From: Pseudomonas silesiensis
GTDB taxonomy: Bacteria > Pseudomonadota > Gammaproteobacteria > Pseudomonadales > Pseudomonadaceae
Assembly: GCF_001661075.1 (NCBI RefSeq)
Contig: NZ_CP014870.1
Coordinates: forward strand, 5,461,703-5,525,702
Direction: 5' to 3'
DNA length: 64,000 bases
Shown here: positions 54,929 to 62,503 of the stretch, one piece after another
How the letters are laid out: each line of letters starts with the position of its first letter
Position numbering within the stretch: the first letter of the stretch is position 1
Position numbers and translations under genes: made by a program
Notes under the pieces: model-generated
What the model saw: only the letters and a program-made list of their open reading frames with translations
Databases searched by the model: none
What the model was told of the DNA's origin: nothing

Positions 54929-55744
54929 ATGAGCTATATTCTGCTGGGTTTTTTTGGTTGTTTTGCAGGCGTCACCACCGTTTTATTCGGATTTGGGGGC
55001 GGTTTTGTAATAGTGCCTGTCCTCTATCGGGTTTTGTTAGCCATGCATGGTGCCGATGACATGATCGCCCAGTCAGCAATGCATATTGCTGTGGCTACCT
55101 CTACCTGCGTCATGATCGTGAATGCATCCATCAGTACAAGAAAACATGCGCGTTCCGGTACTCTATTAATGCCCTATCTGTGGCCTCTTGCCGGGTACAT
55201 TGGTCTCGGGGCAATTGCCGGAGCTATTACCGCGGAACTGTTTGATAGCGAAATGTTACGCATGGCATTCGTTATATATTTAGCGATTACTATTGTTGAT
55301 TGCCTGTTTCGCCGCGGTTTCATTGAGCAAATAGCAAATAACCAACCCAAAGGGCTAAGCAAACTCGCCACGATACCGGGCGGCATGAGCATTGGAGCCA
55401 TTGCAACCGTCCTCGGGGTCGGCGGCAGTGTCATGACGGTTCCCTTGCTTCGGCGCTGCGGCTTGAGTATGACTCAGGCCACCTCAATGGCCAATCCACT
55501 TAGTTTACCGGTAGCGCTGGCAGGAACAGTGACATACATACTGGTAGCGGAAGTTGGAGGTTACGACTTTGGAGCCGGATACCTCGGGTATGTCGATCTT
55601 CTCGCGTTTGCTATATTAACGCTGGGGGCTGTGTTTGGCATCCGGCTGGCGACCCCATTGATCGGGAAGACGCCGGATCGAATTCACGCGATTGTGTATA
55701 TAAGTCTCCTCGTGCTTGTCCTGTTGAGCATGGTATTTAAGTAA
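54929..55744 (+). CDS. TauE/SafE-family sulfite/anion permease
   Basis: The 271-residue membrane protein has about eight helices and the TauE/SafE repeats (GFGGGFVIVPVLYRVL and GVGGSVMTVPLLRRCGLS). Members export sulfite, sulfoacetate or related anions. The ATG at 54929 starts MSYILLGFFGCFAGV; no strong ribosome binding site is seen. It is divergent from the AraC gene and separated by 140 bases from the acyl-CoA dehydrogenase gene, so membership in the following locus is uncertain. Confidence 0.85.
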   Translation: MSYILLGFFGCFAGVTTVLFGFGGGFVIVPVLYRVLLAMHGADDMIAQSAMHIAVATSTCVMIVNASISTRKHARSGTLLMPYLWPLAGYIGLGAIAGAITAELFDSEMLRMAFVIYLAITIVDCLFRRGFIEQIANNQPKGLSKLATIPGGMSIGAIATVLGVGGSVMTVPLLRRCGLSMTQATSMANPLSLPVALAGTVTYILVAEVGGYDFGAGYLGYVDLLAFAILTLGAVFGIRLATPLIGKTPDRIHAIVYISLLVLVLLSMVFK

Positions 55745-55884
55745 TGTAATTACACGCTCCGAACATTTAACGTCGAGCACAGCACTTGCTCGCAAAATTC
55801 ACGTGCGCGACAAACACGAAAATCAATTCTTGATGGAATTCCAAGTCTGGGGATCCACGCACATCATTGAAAAAGGCATAGAGC

Positions 55885-57042
55885 ATGAGCCACATCAGAC
55901 CTCAGATTTTACATCTACTGGATCAACTACAACAGTTGAACATCGCCCACCTTCCCATTGAAGAGCGGATTGGAAAACTGGTCGAACTAAAAATCCATTC
56001 GCTTCCCGTTACTTTTCACAATATGACGGCCGAAGAATACCTGGCTGTGATTGCGAATCTGGCGCAATTGGATGCATCGTCTGCCCTGAGCCTATCCATG
56101 CATCTTTATACGTTATGGGGCATCGCCACGCGCCAGGGAGAAACATTCTCCAGCGTCCTCGATGATGTATCAACTCATGGACATCTGATGGGCTCGCTAA
56201 ACGAGCCAGGTTTGTATTTTTTGACGCCTGGTCAGTTGAACATAGAAACGTACCCCATTAGGGCCAGAAAAGTCGAAGGCGGGTATCGAGTAACGGGGTT
56301 AAAGAAATTTGTATCGCTGGAGCCCTTTGTTTCTTACCTGCCAGTGTACTGCATGGTCGAAAACTACTCGGGGAACGACCTTGGTGTCATTGCGTTGATG
56401 TTAAGCAAAAATGGCGAGGGTGTTTCAGTTCTTGAGGACTGGAACAGCGTTGCCATGCAGGATACTCACAGCAATAGTGTGAAATTTGATAACGCATTTT
56501 GTCCTGATGCGTTTGTAATCTGTAACGAAAACACCCCTATATCCACGCTGGCCGTCCAAGGCTACCTGTTCCGTTTTAACGTGTGCTGCGTGTATCTCGG
56601 CATCTCGCGTCAAGTACTCGACTTGGCAATCAATACAGCCAGCACAAAACGCCCACCCAACGGAAACAATGTCCTGGCGAAGTACCCGGGCGTGCAATTC
56701 TCAATAGCGGAAATGCTGATTTCAATGGAAGTAATGGAGTCGCAGATGCGCTCCTTCTGTTCGGTGCTGGATGATTTCCTGGCCAGCAAGGAGGATGTAG
56801 ATTTAAACGTCAACAGAATCAGTCTCATTGCCAAGGAAGTCATCGCCCGCGAGTCAGAGCTGTTAGTTTCAAGCGCCATGAAAATAACCGGGATCAACAG
56901 CCTGTCAAATGAAAATCCATTATCAAGCATCTTCAAGGATATAAAAGCTGCGCAATTTCATCCACCACAACGCGATGTAACGTATGAAATCCTGGCCAAA
57001 GAAAAACTCGGCGTAATATCTTACAAACAACGGTGGATGTAA
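55885..57042 (+). CDS. Acyl-CoA dehydrogenase family protein
   Basis: The 385-residue flavoprotein-like sequence fits the acyl-CoA dehydrogenase fold: a helical N-terminal domain, a mid beta domain with GSLNEPGLYFL, VEGGYRVTGLKKFVS and MQDTHSNSVKFDNAF, and a C-terminal helical domain with FRFNVCCVYLGISRQVLDLA. In a carrier-protein cluster such enzymes often oxidise an aminoacyl- or acyl-S-carrier substrate. Several fatty-acid ACAD features (a clear catalytic Glu) could not be confirmed by eye. It begins a seven-gene rightward run and ends two bases before the ligase ATG. Composition is AT-richer than the core genes. Confidence 0.83.
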   Translation: MSHIRPQILHLLDQLQQLNIAHLPIEERIGKLVELKIHSLPVTFHNMTAEEYLAVIANLAQLDASSALSLSMHLYTLWGIATRQGETFSSVLDDVSTHGHLMGSLNEPGLYFLTPGQLNIETYPIRARKVEGGYRVTGLKKFVSLEPFVSYLPVYCMVENYSGNDLGVIALMLSKNGEGVSVLEDWNSVAMQDTHSNSVKFDNAFCPDAFVICNENTPISTLAVQGYLFRFNVCCVYLGISRQVLDLAINTASTKRPPNGNNVLAKYPGVQFSIAEMLISMEVMESQMRSFCSVLDDFLASKEDVDLNVNRISLIAKEVIARESELLVSSAMKITGINSLSNENPLSSIFKDIKAAQFHPPQRDVTYEILAKEKLGVISYKQRWM

Positions 57043-57044
57043 AA

Positions 57045-58196
57045 ATGAATATGTTTGCAAAGCAGATTTCAAGCAGCGACTTGAACCAAATAAAAGCGGC
57101 ATTACCCGCTAAAATCATGAATGGGCGACTGAGTGAGTTGCTGGAGCGCATTCCGTACATCAGCGAATCGGTGAAAAGTGTTAAATACCTCGAAGGTGAG
57201 CACGCCACACTAATCGATATTGACACTCAAGATCTGGCAGAACGGGACAAGATCAACGTTGATCTGGACGAACTCATCGACGCTTTGCTGGTTTCGAAAA
57301 TATCTGCTCAAAAAAAATTAAAAGTCCATGCGCGCCCGAATGGCCAATCCCAGGCAACATACCCTGACAACTCCGCAGCCTATTACGATGGAAATGATGT
57401 ACGCCTGATGGAGGCCATAGACAGGTTACTGCTTGAAGTAGCGGTTCGTCACGGCGCCCATGTGCGGGATTATGCATCGATTTATACAGCCGACATAATG
57501 GAAAGAAATGGCTACCATAAAAATTTCCCTCAGAACGTTTATGGCGTCACGCAAATACCCCATAACTACACCCTGATTAAAGAAATTCGCGAATCTCAGT
57601 CATCGACCATTCCTGCTAATTTATTCCAAAATCATGGCGCCTTCTTACAGCCATGTGTTTGCTACCACTGTTACGCAGAAATCCAGGAAACCGTGCAATC
57701 GGAAATCATGTTTACGTTGAAGGGGCGATGCTTTCGACATGAAATTCAGTGGCGACTCAACACCTTCCGTCGCAACGAGTTCACCATGCGTGAAATAGTG
57801 TTCATGGGCAGCCAAGCGTATGTGGAAAGCAAGCGACTGGGCATCATGGATGAAATTTGGGACCTTTTTTGCTCGCTTGGTCTTTATGGTCAGGTCGTGA
57901 CCGCTCGCGATCCCTTTTTTCATTATGACGACATGAAAACCAAAGGTGCGGTGCAATTAATGGCGGACGCAAAGTACGAACTGGAATTCATTTCTGCCAA
58001 CGGCAACGCGAGTTCCATAGCTTCGTTCAACAATTGCCAGGATACGTTATGTGAAAAATTTGAAGTCACGAATGATGAAAAAAGCTTTTTGCATTCTGGC
58101 TGCGTAGCTTTCGGAATTGATCGGTGGCGTGCAGCTTTGTATGAACAGTATGGTCCCGATAATCGTAACTGGCCTGAAAAACTAAAAAATGCGTAA
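57045..58196 (+). CDS. Amino acid:[carrier protein] ligase (SerRS-like class II synthetase homologue)
   Basis: The 383-residue protein resembles the atypical seryl-tRNA synthetase homologues that lack a tRNA-binding domain and instead load an amino acid onto a carrier protein (family first described in Bradyrhizobium, from memory). Visible features are the Cys-rich zinc segment PCVCYHCYAEI, motif-2-like GRCFRHEIQWRLNTFRRNEF, MREIVFMGS, and the C-terminal ATP-binding SGCVAFGIDRWRAAL. The adjacent gene encodes the expected free-standing carrier protein. The substrate may be a small amino acid such as glycine or alanine. The start is taken at 57045; a GTG at 57033 overlaps the preceding gene. 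Confidence 0.85.
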   Translation: MNMFAKQISSSDLNQIKAALPAKIMNGRLSELLERIPYISESVKSVKYLEGEHATLIDIDTQDLAERDKINVDLDELIDALLVSKISAQKKLKVHARPNGQSQATYPDNSAAYYDGNDVRLMEAIDRLLLEVAVRHGAHVRDYASIYTADIMERNGYHKNFPQNVYGVTQIPHNYTLIKEIRESQSSTIPANLFQNHGAFLQPCVCYHCYAEIQETVQSEIMFTLKGRCFRHEIQWRLNTFRRNEFTMREIVFMGSQAYVESKRLGIMDEIWDLFCSLGLYGQVVTARDPFFHYDDMKTKGAVQLMADAKYELEFISANGNASSIASFNNCQDTLCEKFEVTNDEKSFLHSGCVAFGIDRWRAALYEQYGPDNRNWPEKLKNA

Positions 58197-58222
58197 CGCC
58201 ATCTAAACAGGAACATCGTGCA

Positions 58223-58474
58223 ATGGACTTAATTCAAGAAACCGTATTCCGGGTCATCGGCAACGTTATAGGTTCTGAGCTGACGGTCGATATGGATTCG
58301 TCCCTATCCGAAATGCGGGTCAACTCTATAAAAATCATCCAAATCATTGCCATGCTGGAGAACGAACTCAACTTCGAACTCGACGAGGAGGATTTGCTCA
58401 TGAGCAATTTTGCTACACCTCGGCAAACAATCAACTTGCTTCGCGAAAAATACGGCTCGGTAGAATCAGCATGA
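58223..58474 (+). CDS. Acyl/aminoacyl carrier protein
   Basis: The 83-residue acidic helical protein matches the carrier-protein fold. The phosphopantetheine Ser is Ser35 in SEMRVNSIKIIQIIAML (the usual DSL motif written NSI), and ELNFELDEEDLL forms the following helix. It lies between the ligase and the formyltransferase and overlaps the latter by 4 bases. It should be activated by the phosphopantetheinyl transferase at the end of the run. Confidence 0.88.
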   Translation: MDLIQETVFRVIGNVIGSELTVDMDSSLSEMRVNSIKIIQIIAMLENELNFELDEEDLLMSNFATPRQTINLLREKYGSVESA

Positions 58475-59349
58475 CCTGTCGCATCGCCTACATATGCGGA
58501 GTACAGGGATTGTCATTGGTCCCCCTCTTACGGGGCATCACTGAGCCTGAAGACCTGATGGTTTTTGCCTCGCAATCTGCCTTTAACGAATGGGAGGGTG
58601 ATACCCAAAATATAGAGCCTATTGAGTGCGCCGAGATGTTAAGAGCGGCCTTAGTGACTTTCCGCCCTGACATAATTCTTGTAATGACTTATCTTTCGAA
58701 ATTAGATGTATCACTTTCGAAATCAAGCAAGTACGGCATGGTTAACATCCACCCTTCCCTGTTACCTGAATATCGCGGAGGAGCACCGATTTTTTATGCA
58801 CTGAAAAATGGAGAAGAACACGTAGGCGTGACTTATCATTTCATGACCGAGGTGTTTGACCAAGGCGATATTATTGAACAAGCATCCATAAAAGTAACCC
58901 CCACGGACTGTGCCAGCTCGGTGTGGTTAAAGGTGATAAAGAAGATATTCGCTGGCCTGCCAAAGATTATTGAAAATCGAAGCCAGTGGACTTCAATGGC
59001 AAGAAAGCAGGATGAAAACATTGCCACTTCGATAGGATTTCCTTCGCTGGGGGAACGAAGTTTAAGCAAACTAAAAACCGTATCAGAGAACCTTAGCATC
59101 ATCAGAGCGTGTGGGCGAGCTACGGGTGCACGTTTATCCCTGGAAGGCCATATAGTTTTTGTCACCGAAGCAAGTGTGGCGCCGGCAAACGCCGCATTGA
59201 ATGAAAGCCCAGAGAGCTGGATAGAAAATGAAAGTACGCTTCTATTCAAGGTGCTGGACGGCTGGCTGGAAATTAACGCAGCGAAGCTCGACGGAATAAC
59301 AATTTCTTCGTGGAGGTTTTTGATGGAAGCATTAGCCCATGGCGCTTAA
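58471..59349 (+). CDS. Formyltransferase family protein (Fmt-like N-terminal domain)
   Basis: The 292-residue protein has the 10-formyl-THF transferase signature: MVNIHPSLLPEYRGGAPIFY (Asn92, His94) and Asp130 in TEVFDQGDIIEQA, with the same 36-residue His-to-Asp spacing as methionyl-tRNA formyltransferase. The C-terminal part is unlike the tRNA-binding domain, so the acceptor is probably a small amine or carrier-bound group. It overlaps the carrier-protein gene by 4 bases and the next gene by 11. N-formylation of the pathway intermediate is inferred. Confidence 0.88.
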   Translation: MTCRIAYICGVQGLSLVPLLRGITEPEDLMVFASQSAFNEWEGDTQNIEPIECAEMLRAALVTFRPDIILVMTYLSKLDVSLSKSSKYGMVNIHPSLLPEYRGGAPIFYALKNGEEHVGVTYHFMTEVFDQGDIIEQASIKVTPTDCASSVWLKVIKKIFAGLPKIIENRSQWTSMARKQDENIATSIGFPSLGERSLSKLKTVSENLSIIRACGRATGARLSLEGHIVFVTEASVAPANAALNESPESWIENESTLLFKVLDGWLEINAAKLDGITISSWRFLMEALAHGA

Positions 59350-60313
59350 TCAGGACACATTGAACATCGAAAGTCAGCCATTCCCCTACGACACTGAACA
59401 TTATGACAGGCGTTTTCTGGATTGCTGGCGAAGGCAAGCCGTCGTATTTCTGGAGAAGTGTGGCGCCGACGTCGATCTGCTATTTTATAATTCACTTGCT
59501 TCGACAGACCGGATTTTTGAAGACCATATTCTGAATCACAAACCCAAGTATGCTTTTTTGACGCCCTCAATAGATAACGAGGGACTGTCTTTGACAGGCT
59601 GGCAACAAAGCCTGAAGACATACGAAACGTTCGAGTTGGCGGGCGACGACCTAAGTGAGCACTTGGAGAAGATTCCATTTGCCATCGTCATGGGCAGTGT
59701 ATTTTATTTACCACATTGCCCCGAATACCAAATGGAACATCTTAACCACTCGATTGTGCTATCCGGACAATGCGCTCACTCCGTTTGGGAGGTGATTGAT
59801 GATGACCCCTCCTCTATATTGAGAACGTATCGCTACGATCAAAGCTACATCGAGAGATATTTCAACAACAATGGCGCACGCCTGATCAGATATTTCAAGC
59901 CGATCGAGATCGACACAACTGAGAGCGGACGTGACATTGCCATACAAAAGTGTGCAACTTACTTATCCTCAATGGAGGACAGTTACAAACTGCTTACTGA
60001 AATAGAATGGATTGCGAACAACCCATACGAATCCGTTAGCATTCGCGCAAAAAAAATACATGAGGCATTTTCAATATACTCCGGCTCGCGAAGTTTGTTT
60101 TCAAGATTTGCCGAACGTGTCTTGGGCGATCAAGTCGCTGCTTCCCACTTAAATGACATCGCTGCTGAGGCAATGGTCATAAAATACGCCATGGCCAAGG
60201 CTGAAATCACACACCGCATAAATGTCGGATCAATCGTATCAAGATGCGAAAAGCTGGCAGTTCATGAACGCCGCACCCTTTCGCTGTTAAGAAAAAACCT
60301 GGGATGTTCCTAA
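59339..60313 (+). CDS. Putative papain-like acyltransferase (BtrH_N-like)
   Basis: The 324-residue protein is not well known, but its N-terminal half resembles BtrH_N/DUF4872-type cysteine acyltransferases. Cys29 (FLDCWRRQAVVFLEK) could be the nucleophile, His134 or His137 in MEHLNHSIVLSGQ the base, and VWEVIDDDPSS the Asp element; IVMGSVFYLPHCPEYQ matches the segment before the His in that family. BtrH moves an acyl group from a carrier protein in butirosin synthesis. Here it may release the product from the carrier protein. The C-terminal half is helical and unassigned. It overlaps the formyltransferase gene. Confidence 0.6.
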   Translation: MALNQDTLNIESQPFPYDTEHYDRRFLDCWRRQAVVFLEKCGADVDLLFYNSLASTDRIFEDHILNHKPKYAFLTPSIDNEGLSLTGWQQSLKTYETFELAGDDLSEHLEKIPFAIVMGSVFYLPHCPEYQMEHLNHSIVLSGQCAHSVWEVIDDDPSSILRTYRYDQSYIERYFNNNGARLIRYFKPIEIDTTESGRDIAIQKCATYLSSMEDSYKLLTEIEWIANNPYESVSIRAKKIHEAFSIYSGSRSLFSRFAERVLGDQVAASHLNDIAAEAMVIKYAMAKAEITHRINVGSIVSRCEKLAVHERRTLSLLRKNLGCS

Positions 60314-61582
60314 ATGGCTTTAGACATAGAACTGGAAACGGACGAGTTAAGTTACAGAAAGCTTCTTGGACAACCGAACTTCACAAGATTTTTTCTAAGC
60401 CAGGTCCTGGTAAGCGTTGGCGACGGCTTTTTTGGAGTGCTGGTAACATTTTTAGCGCTGTCGATGGGAGCGTCAGCAAGTACATTGGGTATCGTTGCGT
60501 TCTGTGTGACGTTTCCAAGAGGTATCTTGGGCATTTTAGGCGGCGCGGTTGCCGACCAATATGATCGCAGAAAACTGATGGTATTTTGTGATGTAGTCCG
60601 TGGGTCAGGTGTACTGATTCTAGCGTTGCTTTTGTTCATGAATGCTCTGGACATCTTCTTTCTTACGCTCATTGGCGCCGTTGTGACATCCACCTATGCG
60701 CTGTCGAAACCGGCGAGCAAAGCCTATGTTCCCAGTATTGTGGAAAAGAAAGAGTTAATACTCGCCAATGGGCTGGTGCAAAGTGTGCTTTGGCCTTGTT
60801 TTTTTCTGGGAGCTGGTTTAGTAGGCGTTTCAGGCGCGCTAAATGTAGCGCCGGCCAACGCCCTGATTGTCTGTGCGTTAATATTCTTTTTCTCGCAAAT
60901 GTCCCTGACGAGCATCAAGGGGCACGTGACGCGCACTGCCGCTCGAACTGCATTTTCCATGCTGCAACAGTTACGCAGTGGCTGGGAAGAGTTACTCACG
61001 CATCGAGCGTTAATGGTAAGAATCACCAGCTATTTTCTTTACACAGTGTCCTGGCGCGGCACCCTGCAAATAGCACTCCCACTGTATGCAGTCAATACAC
61101 TGAATCAACCCGCTACATTTTATAGCAGCCTGATGGTAGCTTGTGGGATTGGAGAGCTTATTAGTTCGTTGATAATAGGTAAATTGCGGATCTCGAATAA
61201 CTTGAGACTGGCGTTCTGCGGAGAAATCATTCTTGCTCTGGCACTTATCATTCTCGTCGTTAATTCTTTTACTGGTCTGCCTGCTTTGGTACTGGCGCTT
61301 ATTGCCAGCCTATTGATAGGGCTCTCAGCTACTGTCATTGACATACCCCTGATCACAGCCATTCAGCACGAAATAGACGACGACAAATCCGGAAAAATAT
61401 TTAGTTACTGGAGCGCGCTAGGTGCACTAGGAGGAAGCGTAGGCACCTTGATAGTCAGTGGACTCATCTATTTTATTGGTCTTCAAAATGCAATTATTTT
61501 CATGACGGCCTGGCTGACGCTCTCAGCAGTGGTCGCTTATGGAATTGCTTATACCAAGGTGCGCGGTGAGGGAAAGCAATAA
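60314..61582 (+). CDS. MFS transporter
   Basis: The 422-residue protein has about 12 membrane helices, beginning FLSQVLVSVGDGFFGVLVTFLA without a signal peptide. GAVADQYDRRKLMVFCD is the MFS loop 2-3 motif (GxxxDRxGRR-like). The ATG follows the preceding TAA without a gap. It is the probable exporter of the locus product. Composition is AT-rich, like its neighbours. Confidence 0.9.
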   Translation: MALDIELETDELSYRKLLGQPNFTRFFLSQVLVSVGDGFFGVLVTFLALSMGASASTLGIVAFCVTFPRGILGILGGAVADQYDRRKLMVFCDVVRGSGVLILALLLFMNALDIFFLTLIGAVVTSTYALSKPASKAYVPSIVEKKELILANGLVQSVLWPCFFLGAGLVGVSGALNVAPANALIVCALIFFFSQMSLTSIKGHVTRTAARTAFSMLQQLRSGWEELLTHRALMVRITSYFLYTVSWRGTLQIALPLYAVNTLNQPATFYSSLMVACGIGELISSLIIGKLRISNNLRLAFCGEIILALALIILVVNSFTGLPALVLALIASLLIGLSATVIDIPLITAIQHEIDDDKSGKIFSYWSALGALGGSVGTLIVSGLIYFIGLQNAIIFMTAWLTLSAVVAYGIAYTKVRGEGKQ

Positions 61583-62369
61583 ACTCACGCTTCCAGCGCG
61601 CGAACTACCGCTCATTTGGCATCAACCACTAAACACCTCTATGCCTGACCTGAATTTATTCGCAGTAGCCGCCCCCACTTTCAAGCTCAAGCACTGCGGC
61701 TTGCCCTCGCATCTGGAATCGCTTTTATCAGATGATGAGTTGCTTCGAGCCCATGGCATCAAAGACGAAACAAGCAAAACAGAATTCATGCTGGGAAGAG
61801 CCCTCCTTCGCAGTGTGATAGCCAGTTTACTCAGCTTGGTGCCGCGCCATTTACCCATTCTTATCGAACGAAATGGCAGGCCCTATTTAGATGGGTACAG
61901 CCTGGAGTTCAGCTTGAGTCATGCTTGTGGGTACGTCTGTGTTGCAGCGTCAAGGAACAGCAGGATTGGCGTCGATATCGAGGGCGGGGGTCTGTTGGAA
62001 GGGAGCGGTGTTTTGAGCAAGTATCTTCGCAAGACATTCCTTGACGACGAGGGCTCATGCCTGACCTCAGCCGACTGCGATATCGTAGGCCATTGGTGCA
62101 TGTGCGAAGCCTACGCCAAGTGTTCAGGCCAGGACATGCTTACCGCAATGCGTTCTCAAGAGTTACGTAAACTGATCCGGCAGCCACCCAGGTCTAATTG
62201 GCATGTCGGTTCGAATCACTCAATATGCCTGACGTCCGTTGCTAATGGCCAAATACCGCTCGCCCTGTGTGTGGATGCACTTCCAATGCCTTTCAGCGTT
62301 CTGGAAATTGACCTATCCGATGAGTTGTTCTTGAGCAAGCTACATCAGGAGTTGCACCAGACGGCGTAA
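61539..62369 (+). CDS. 4'-phosphopantetheinyl transferase (Sfp-type)
   Basis: The protein is up to 276 residues. Sfp-type motifs are visible: IERNGRPYLDG and LEFSLSHACGYVCVAAS (P1/P2 region), RIGVDIEGG with the metal-binding Asp-x-Glu, and the WCMCEAYAKCSG helix (the KEAxxK motif with Cys in place of the first Lys). It would convert the apo carrier protein at 58223 to its holo form. The start is uncertain: the ATG at 61539 overlaps the MFS gene by 44 bases, and GTG 61566 or ATG 61641 are alternatives. It is the last gene of the run. Confidence 0.87.
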   Translation: MELLIPRCAVRESNKLTLPARELPLIWHQPLNTSMPDLNLFAVAAPTFKLKHCGLPSHLESLLSDDELLRAHGIKDETSKTEFMLGRALLRSVIASLLSLVPRHLPILIERNGRPYLDGYSLEFSLSHACGYVCVAASRNSRIGVDIEGGGLLEGSGVLSKYLRKTFLDDEGSCLTSADCDIVGHWCMCEAYAKCSGQDMLTAMRSQELRKLIRQPPRSNWHVGSNHSICLTSVANGQIPLALCVDALPMPFSVLEIDLSDELFLSKLHQELHQTA

Positions 62370-62440
62370 TATTTATTCACAGTCCCACTGAACGAAAACG
62401 CGTCCCTCGCCATGCGCTTGTCCCACCAGCCTTTAGAAAT

Positions 62441-62476
62441 AAAAAAACCCGCACGTTTTTCGATGCGCGGTTTTTT
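62441..62476. terminator. Bidirectional terminator between the PPTase and Fic genes
   Basis: AACCCGCAC and TGCGCGGTT form a slightly imperfect stem with A-run and T-run flanks. It serves the converging genes on both sides. Confidence 0.82.
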
Positions 62477-62503
62477 AACGAACCCGAGCTATCAATTCAG
62501 CCA

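Noticed and set aside
41599..62369. NRPS or PKS modules in the biosynthetic loci
   Set aside because: No adenylation, condensation, ketosynthase or acyltransferase domains were seen; only a single free carrier protein.
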